NCBI GenBank assembly: GCA_948150685.1
Contig: OX411312.1
Span: 10,752,212-10,816,211, forward strand
Direction: 5' to 3'
DNA: 64,000 nt
Origin: Rhaphigaster nebulosa
Lineage: Eukaryota; Arthropoda; Insecta; Hemiptera; Pentatomidae
Shown here piece by piece: positions 56,495-64,000 of the stretch. The notes below the pieces were generated by a model that was not told the DNA's origin, did not search any database, and was given only the letters and a program-made list of their open reading frames with translations. The translations under genes and the position numbers were made by a program. Positions within the stretch are counted from its first letter, which is position 1. Each line of letters begins with the position of its first letter.

Positions 56495-57250
56495 AAGTCC
56501 TTGACCTTACAGGGTTAATAAATAATACTGTCATGCTAAAATATTGACAGTATTACCGATTGTGTAAGAGCAATACTGATGAAATAATGGCGATATTGAA
56601 GAATATCCGGATATTTCGATATCAGTCCATCAGTATTTGGCACCACAAGAAACACCTCCAATAGGAGGGTATATTAATAGGATTATTGATGGTGTATTCT
56701 CTTGCACATCGTTACAATAGTGTCTTATGAGCTTGATAAAACAAAATCAGCTTGAATTATGATTGTTAGTGACATTATAGCAGAAAATTTCATGTCCCCC
56801 AAATAATTTCTGGCAATGAGGTATCTTAAAGTAACTACTAACCTTTCATGAGGTGATATACATTTTCTAATATTAGTATCTTGCCCTTCCAAGAACGGTT
56901 TTAGTATTGACAATAATTTTGTAATATGAACAGTCAATTCATGCAAAAATAATTTTTATAATCTTTGCATCGTTTTGATAATTTCCTTAAGAAGGACTGT
57001 GTGAGTATTCTTCACGTTTTTTAAGCTAATCTTTTATCCATCACTTGAGTTTCATGTTTTATAGCACCAGCCAAAGTTATTGCAAAACAAGCTTTCCGAA
57101 TAGTCACTTCCATGGTACTCACTAGTCAACTGCTGAGGATACTAAAGAAAATGGCGATTTTGAATGACTGTGCAAGGCTGATAAATTCTGATGGAAAATT
57201 AACAAAATACTGAAAGTATTATTGACCGTGTAAGGTGCTAATATGATCAC
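56495..57250 (-). mobile_element. PIF/Harbinger transposase remnant
   Basis: Minus-strand reading at 56725-56946: LSILKPFLEGQDTNIRKCIS, PHERLVVTLRYLIARNYLGD, MKFSAIMSLTI. I....C.SP.ERL.VTLRYLA.G....D. is the start of the Harbinger DDE nuclease (HARBI1/ALP1-like). The catalytic part is missing. The motif taccgattgtgtaagagc near 56555 recurs as ttgaccgtgtaaggtgct near 57222 in the same orientation, so true ends are unclear. Confidence 0.75.
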
Positions 57251-57352
57251 ATATGAGGGGGTGAAAAGCCAAGGGGTACAGCGACAATTTAATAATTTTT
57301 TGATTACACATTTTAAAGTTAAAATATTTTGATGAAACCTAAAATGTTTAAT

Positions 57353-57832
57353 TTGAGATTGATAAATTATTTGCCATTTCTATAATTTTGTTTTTATTGA
57401 AAATTAGTTTAAAATGTTATACATTCATCTTCAGTTCTAAAAATACACAAAAATTCAAAAATAAGCAATTTAATACAGTTTGATATTATTATACATATTA
57501 GTTTCTATAAATTAGTATTGTAAAACATTTATGAATTATGAAATTTAATTGAAACAAGAGATCAAATAAATGTTGGTACTCACCAAGATTTAAGCCTTAA
57601 TCTTAAACCTTGGTGAGTACCAACATGTATTTGATCTCTTGTCATAATTCAGAAATGTTTTATAATACTAATTTATATTACATTTAATTTAATATGTATA
57701 ATAATACCAAACTGTATTTTGAATTTCTTATTTTTGTGTTTTTAGAACTGAAGAAGAATGTATAACATTTGAAACTAGTTTTCAATAGAAACAAAATTAT
57801 AGAAGAGGCAAATAATTTATCAATCCCTAATT
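57353..57832. repeat. Palindrome (foldback family FB1), near-zero loop
   Basis: Left arm 57353-57595 (gattgataaattatttgcca ... gttggtactcaccaagattt) is mirrored by 57602-57832 (accttggtgagtaccaacat ... aaataatttatcaatcccta). The loop is only a few bases. Same family as 38092-38834, followed by the same flank (attagattgatccttctata). Confidence 0.9.
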
Positions 57833-58059
57833 AGATTGATCCTTCTATATTATCATGCACATATCAACTAAAATGTTTAAGTTTGTATCATACTTATACT
57901 ATGGCTGTATTCTATATATCTCTTGAATGCTGAGCAATATTGCTTTTGAAAAACATTTTATATGCATCGACTATCCCCAACTATTATATCAATTCGTGTA
58001 TTAGTGATGTTATTACCAAAAAAATTGATATTTCAGGTAATACAATTAGATAAATACAG

Positions 58060-58236
58060 ATCATGGTAGCCGAGTTCTATTCTTGAGTTGGAATGGAATT
58101 CGGTCTACGCAGGTTGTATTTCGTAGCGGATCAATGGAATGAATCTCGACCTTTTCACTCTGGCTAGAATAGGTTGGAAGCCTGTCCTTTCTGCTCTTGT
58201 TGGAATACATAAGGACGTTAAACCCCAACAAACAAA
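58060..58236 (+). mobile_element. tRNA-derived SINE, copy 3 (5' degraded)
   Basis: Retains the body (tcgtagcggatcaatggaat, cactctggctagaataggtt) and the 3' end aaggacgttaaaccccaaca. The B box region (ttcggtctacgcaggttgta) is mutated and partly deleted relative to the copy at 46440. Confidence 0.75.
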
Positions 58237-58379
58237 TTATATGGAATTATAATATTCTTTGCATTAAGGTCCAATCTCTTTGCTTCAGAGGATAGTTGAG
58301 GTTCAAACAATTTTTCTTTTAGGAAAGATTGAATAATACAACTTAAAAAAAAAAGTGAACCAGAATATAACAATATCAA

Positions 58380-59941
58380 ATTTTATTGCATATATTATTT
58401 AATTGTACTAGAATTAAACAGCAGTATGATTATAACATTTTTGGTGAAAAAAACATCATGAATACTAAAAATTAATTAAATTATACAGTTATGACAAGTC
58501 CTATTATGATTAAACATAATATTACAATATAAAATATGGTAAGATATTCAATATGCTAAATAAATTAATAAAAACCTATCATAACATAAAGTTATTTCAT
58601 GTGCTGTTACTAAAAAAATTTAATATTTTTTTTACAACTAACGACATACTGCAACTATTCTTTATGACGCTACTACCGTTACAGCATGAAATTTCATTTA
58701 ATCAATAACAATTTACTACAGTCTTTTAATATACTTCAACAAAGGCTTCACAATATATTTGTACTGTAAGTGCCAACGGTATTTTGGCAGTAATGATTCA
58801 TATAAAATATCCAGTTCATAGGATCAATTCCAAATTATTTGCGTATCATCATTTTCCGGTGGTATTTTTATTAACACATGAATAACTAGCCTTTTTATTT
58901 AGCCTTGTTAATAAAAAAACAACACAATAAACATTGAATTATACTCAGTTCTACTTTTACACACTATTTTTCTTCTCAATTCTCTTATTACCAAAATTCA
59001 TCTTCCTATATACATTACAAAAAATAAATGTGACCAGAAATATGCATAACTAAGGAATATCTAATTGTCATTTAAAACTGCATAACAATATAAACAATTT
59101 TCAATCGATCAATACAATATATAGATTTATATACTATTAAAGTTATCACTGTCAATATAGTAACAATAACAACTGTACAAAATGATAAATTAATCAACAT
59201 TTTTAGTTTCTATTTAAAAAACTATTATCAATGTCGATTACTCTACATATTGCACCAATAACAATATTAACATATTTTTTTATTTTATTATTAACATCAT
59301 TTATGAGTTTTCATTTAAAAAAAAACTCCTAATTTAAATAACAAAGGCATATATAAATGCTGCACAAATTCTACTAACAACTTTGTTTAGAATTATATAT
59401 ATATATATAAAACGTTTCCTATACAAAGGGGTGGCACTTATAGAACGTACATATGGCGGAAAGCAAAATTTGCGCAGCGACCACATTAAGATTGCGATGC
59501 TCAAACAGGAGATAGTAACGCACAAACATCTCTAGGAGCAGTATTCACATTTACACTCTAGTAAAATTCATCTTTCAACATTTGCTTCATTCATAACACA
59601 GGCAGCTCCATTGTTTGAATTAAATATGAATTTAAATTAAAAACATTTAAACTATTCAGCGAATGCATAATTTTTTTTTTTTTTTTTTTTATATAACATC
59701 TCCAATATTTGACAGCCATCATTTCATATAGCACGTTAAAACCAGCAGGACTTTACAAAATTGTAAACCATACCTAATTTTTTTTCCTTTTTTTTATTTA
59801 TTTTTTTAAATTTTTTAAATTGGTGTAGCAGTTATTTGTTGAAGAATTTACATAGATTGCTAGGGAATATTAAAATCGTTGACACAAAGCGAATACTGAT
59901 CGTTATTCCATTAATCACACGCTTCAGGCTTATGCTGTAGA
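58380..59941 (-). other. Probable 3' UTR and downstream flank of the GDAP2-like gene
   Basis: AT-rich, without coding sequence. Minus-strand AATAAA-type signals are possible (for example ttattt words near 59793 and 59275, 58893), but I cannot tell which is used, so the transcript end is not fixed. A plus-strand poly(T) run lies at 59671-59690. Confidence 0.4.
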
Positions 59942-59983
59942 TTAAGTTGTGGAACTAGGGTTAAAATACCTCAAACCGTTTAT
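59942..59983 (-). CDS. GDAP2-like terminal coding exon
   Basis: Acceptor GTTTTTCAG at 59985-59984, then INGLRYFNPSSTT and TAA at 59944-59942. Short, but in the right frame and with a strong polypyrimidine acceptor. Confidence 0.65.
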   Translation of the reverse strand: MNGLRYFNPSSTT

Positions 59984-62900
59984 CTGAAAAACAAAACATA
60001 AATTAATAAACACAATATTACTTATACAACGAAGAACAATAAAATTATTTTTAAATAAGAAAAAAAAATGGTTTAAAAAGAAAAGAAGCAGCAATAATTG
60101 ATGCATAAATTAAGAATATAGCCTTAAATAAATCTTAAAATAATCACAGAATTCTCAAGCAATTAAAAAACATTGTCCCGTGTCGCATGCCTTGTTCCTA
60201 ATTAGCCTGTTAATTCAAATTTAATTATATTTAAAAATGAACTTCCTTGCTTTGAACAAAATGCATAAACTTTCAAAACCATCATTCTAAGTAAAACCTT
60301 TAAAATTTTGATATTCTTTTTTAATAACAGGCAAAAAATAAAAATTCAAATTTCTTGTGTCATCCCATTTTTAAAACATATTGTAGGCATAATTGATTTC
60401 AGCATAACTACCATATCATGTGCTATGCTAAAACTTAAATAATGCCTAATAATATTCCTCATTCATTAAAAATGACACCATGGATTATAATCAAATTCGG
60501 TTCCATAATCTTTATTATCCATAGTGAAAACAAGATGTTTTGAAACAATTTTAATATAAAATCTTAAAAATTGCAGATAAAAATATTTTTTCTATAATTT
60601 ATAATTTCCCACTAGGATGAATCGAACTGAAGAGTAAATATATATGATGATTTTGATGAATTAGCTCTGGGATTAAGGCAACTTTATGATATAAATAAAA
60701 AATAATTGCTGTATTTTAATATATCTAGTTTCAATTAGAATTATATTTTATTTAGTTTCATTATAATATAAATTAATCTAAGAGTAACTAACTATCAATA
60801 GCTTGCTGCTCTGCTAAAGCCATTTCTCAAGAACAATAAATGCTGAATTAAGCTCAAAATAACATGAATTTTCAACTTTAACTTATTAGAATTTTAGAAT
60901 CCATCTTGATTTTGCTTATATGATATAGAGCGAATAAATTATTCTAATTCACTTCCATGCAAGCATTTTTAGCGAGACACCATAATCTGCTACAATTAAA
61001 CTCAAGCAGAAAGTTAATTGAATAAGTTTGACGATTTGAATAATTATCAATCATTTACTGAAAAACCAAAATTAAGGGAAATAAATACAGATAATAATAA
61101 TTTTATAAGATAAATACAATGGTTAAAACTAAATTTTAAATAAAAATAAGAAGTAACTTACTTCCTAAGTAAAATAAGTTACTTTGTAAGTAAAGACCTC
61201 AAAGTAGCAGAGAAATCCTGGCTCAAGTCTTTGGTGGTAGAAGAGAATAACATTAGCATTCAGAAACTAGTACTACGCTACAATAAATGCCTTGACAGCA
61301 ATGGCGATAACATTAGAAAATAGAGTAAGGTACTGTAACTTGTTGAGTTGATATCTTTTGTTTTTATTTAGTTATGACAAATTGTTCTTAACTTTCTGGA
61401 CAATCTTAGTAAAAGGGTTATATATTAGTTAACAACCAGCCATTGCAATATACATTTTTTTAAATATATTTAAAGTTGACATTTATCATTTTTTGTAGGA
61501 ATTTCTTTCACCTACGTTATAGCAGTGATCGTCCATTTGCTTGTGCCATAATATCGGCTTAAAATAAAAAACAAAAACTTATTGTTATTGTAATCTTTAT
61601 TTGAAGTAGTTTTGTAAGACAAACTGATAAAATATATGTATTTTTAATAAAATTTTAATCCATTTTTTGTATGACAATATCATCATAAATTGATTCCGTA
61701 CTATAAATCCCTTTTCCGCCTATCAGGAGTGATAGATTTTGAAAAACGAGATGCCAAAAGAAAGGAAATTTCATGGAGAAGTGGTAATCCCAATTTCGAT
61801 TCTTAAGTTCTTACTACAACTTTAATAAAAGTGATTGAAAAATACAGGTTGTTTCAAAACTCTGTCGGTGGTAAGCCGGAGGATCGAGACAGGACATCGG
61901 GTTTTAAAGATTTTGACGTGGACATCAAGAACTGGTTCGAGATGTTCCCACAAAACTTAGCGGGCCCTGCGTTTTATAAATCTAAACTTTACCATTTTTG
62001 TGATAACAAATGATAAAGTGCACTATCTACGCCAACTTCCGTATATCTTGTCATGGCAACTTCATACCAGGGGAAGCAAATTGACTACACTAACTTTTTA
62101 ATAAGTGAAAAAGCGATATTTTGTAAATAAAATGGGAGGATAATGGGATAAGGGGGAAAAAAAATGTGAAAATGTGAAACTTTGCCGTTTATAGAAATTT
62201 ATCATTGTTTTTGACCCTGTTCCTTGAAAATTATTGCAGCAAATGACACTGAAGAACATATTATAGGTCATTATTTTAAAGGTTATTTAGTATTTCAGAG
62301 GTTAATATAAATTTAACGTGGGTGAAACGGTGGGACACAGCTAGTGGTTATATAAATAAAGAGATGGTTTTAACTTCATTTAAAGATATAAATAACACAG
62401 AAAATATAAAGTTATTTTTAAAATGAACTATGCACACATATAGTACTGGAATGATAAATTCTAAAGGCTCAGAAAATATTGAAGGCAATGAAATTCTAAT
62501 CTATATCAAAAGAGCATATAAATGTACTTCAAGCAGGGTTACAGTAATGTGGCATGAGGGATAAAAAAAAATTATTCAATTTGGTTAGCAGAAAATTTAC
62601 ACGGTATATATTTAAGAATGCTTAAATCTTATTCTTTAAGGTTATCAGCAATAAAAATACAATTTTGTAGTAGATCATGATAATCGCGGCCAAATAAAAA
62701 TTAAATTTACATCAAGCAATGGATTTCGCTAATAAAAAAAACAGCATTTATAAATCTATTACAATAACTTTAACAGCAAAGAAAAATAATAATAAGAGAA
62801 TAATAATAAAAATAAAATAAATGCAATGAATTTGTGAAAACACAACTGCTGAAAAATAACCAGTAAACCATTCATTAGTATTACATTACTTACTTGTAAA

Positions 62901-63249
62901 ATTCACCGGTTTTTAGAAATCATTGTTCTCTTATCAATATTAGTCATCGACATTCAAACGTTACTTATCATAATGATGATCCTAAAGTATTAATCATTAG
63001 AACTTAAAGTAATGAAATAATTTATAAATAATATTTCACAGTTTTAGTAATATTAATGGTAGATTATAAAAAAAATAAAATAAATAAAATGAAGATGCCA
63101 CTTACAGTCATGTCATATTCGGTGATAAAGGCAGGGATTTCTAGTTGATTTCTCGGCATAATGCTGTACAAATATTCTACTCCGGGTAAACTGTGCACTT
63201 TTTGTTTTATAGCCGGAGCCATAAAGGTGGTGAACCACCAAGTCATCAT
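59942..63249 (-). CDS. CRAL-TRIO/BCH-domain protein, probably GDAP2-like (3' end only)
   Basis: Two exons, 63106-63249 and 59942-59983, join in phase 0 to encode the C-terminal 61 residues of a gene whose 5' part is beyond the high-coordinate edge: MTWWFTTFMAPAIKQKVHSL, PGVEYLYSIMPRNQLEIPAF, ITEYDMTINGLRYFNPSSTT, stop. The pattern aromatic helix...K..F/I.KV..L..V..L...I...QL.IP.F..EYD is the end of a Sec14-like CRAL-TRIO/BCH lipid-binding domain. The EYD..NG..Y ending best fits GDAP2, which pairs an N-terminal macro domain with this fold. BNIP2 or ARHGAP1-type BCH proteins are alternatives. It lies upstream of, and parallel to, the ABCC gene. Confidence 0.65.
59986..63105. other. Intron of the GDAP2-like gene
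   Basis: Three kilobases of AT-rich intron. It contains repeat copy RB1 at 61697-62095 and nothing else I can assign. Confidence 0.5.
61697..62095 (+). repeat. Interspersed repeat RB, copy 1
   Basis: About 400 bp (ataaatcccttttccgccta, gatagattttgaaaaacg, ggaggatcgagacaggacat, cttgtcatggcaacttcata) matched in the same orientation at 63522-63950. The 60-codon open frame at 61831 lies inside it and is not a gene. Family unknown. Confidence 0.7.
63106..63249 (-). CDS. GDAP2-like penultimate exon
   Basis: 144 bp (48 codons), phase 0 both sides, acceptor TTATTTTTAG at 63251-63250, donor GTAAGT at 63105-63100. The two Met codons at the start follow the acceptor directly and are internal residues, not an initiation site. 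Confidence 0.8.
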
Positions 63250-63521
63250 CTAAAAATAATTTATAAATTATTACATCCATTATTTTATAATTATTAGCAC
63301 GTCATATTAGATAATATTAATAACATTTAATTTCTTTTATAAGTAATGAAAGTATTCATTAAATGTTTTATTGCATTATGAACGAAATCAATATGTCTTA
63401 TCAATACTACCTATCAAAATAAGTCAAAGAGTATTATCCTGACCATTGTTTGAGGATAAATTATAAGTACAGATATTTTAAGATAAAATTAATCACTACT
63501 ATATATTATTACAGTAGTATA

Positions 63522-63950
63522 GATCCCTTTTCCGGCTCTCAGGAGAGATGGATTTTGACGAGTGAGGTATCAAAAGAAAGGGAATTTCACGGAGATGTGA
63601 CGAATCCTGATTTTGTTTCTTAAAATCTTACAAGGGCTTAAATAAAAGTGATGAAAAAACTGGAAGGTTTCAAAACTTTGACGACTGAGAGTCGGCGGAT
63701 CGAGACGGGATACGTTGGGTTTTTAAGATTTTGACGCGGGCACCAAGATCATATACGCTCCTATGGAGCATATTGGTCCAGCGTTTTAAAGCTTAAAAAC
63801 CTGCCGTTTTCGAGATACTACACGATATAGGTTCGCACGGGTCCTATGCCATCTTGCATACGTGCCGTTGTCATGGCAACTTTATATCAATTTGAGTCTG
63901 TTTACAAAAACTTTTAATCAGTGGGAAATTATATATTGTTTCCCATGTCC
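63522..63950 (+). repeat. Interspersed repeat RB, copy 2
   Basis: Second copy of the repeat at 61697-62095: tagatcccttttccggctct, agagatggattttgacg, cggcggatcgagacgggata, ttgtcatggcaactttatat. Lies in the intron upstream of the 63106-63249 exon. Confidence 0.7.
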
Positions 63951-64000
63951 AACTCTAAAGGGCACTGCTATGTATGAATACTACACATTGAAAATGGTAA

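Noticed and set aside
1..64000. CRISPR arrays, operons, ribosome binding sites or phage genes
   Set aside because: The sequence is clearly eukaryotic; the only regular repeats are microsatellites, tandem duplications and transposons.

Overview
This window is eukaryotic, AT-rich, and almost certainly from an insect or other arthropod. Short exons with GT-AG introns are separated by kilobases of intron packed with mariner, pogo/Tigger, hAT, PIF/Harbinger, Helitron and R1-like non-LTR debris, tRNA-derived SINEs and foldback elements. I cannot name the species. Nothing looks bacterial or viral.

The window is dominated by one gene on the minus strand, an ABC transporter of subfamily C that most resembles ABCC5/MRP5. 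I could trace 26 constitutive coding segments plus one alternative-exon slot, from an initiator ATG at 54556-54554 down to 2482, and every junction keeps the reading frame. They encode about 1,196 residues: a short cytoplasmic N-terminus, transmembrane domain 1, nucleotide-binding domain 1 (Walker A, Q-loop, LSGGQ, Walker B, H-loop), a linker, transmembrane domain 2 and the first strands of nucleotide-binding domain 2. The last exon seen stops just before the second Walker A motif, so roughly the last 240 residues (by comparison with human ABCC5) lie beyond the low-coordinate edge.

The most interesting biology is inside this gene. The exon for the last helix of transmembrane domain 1 exists in three tandem versions (30998-31108, 29273-29383, 26832-26942). 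Each is exactly 111 bp, starts and ends in phase 0, has canonical splice sites and encodes a different 37-residue helix. This is the signature of a mutually exclusive alternative-exon cassette and predicts at least three isoforms differing in a segment expected to line the substrate path.

Upstream, in the same orientation, lies the 3' end of a second minus-strand gene. It has a 144-bp exon at 63106-63249 and a terminal exon ending in a stop at 59942, which together encode the C-terminal part of a CRAL-TRIO/Sec14-like (BCH) domain, probably a GDAP2 homologue. Its 3' UTR and about 4-5 kb of transposon-rich DNA separate it from the ABCC gene.

Layout by region: 1-2480 repeats; 2482-12430 second half of the transporter (transmembrane domain 2, linker); 14579-20420 nucleotide-binding domain 1; 26832-31108 alternative-exon array; 35428-51290 transmembrane domain 1 and N-terminus; 51291-54660 5' leader; 54700-58400 intergenic with Harbinger, foldback and SINE elements; 58400-63249 3' end of the GDAP2-like gene; 63250-64000 its intron.
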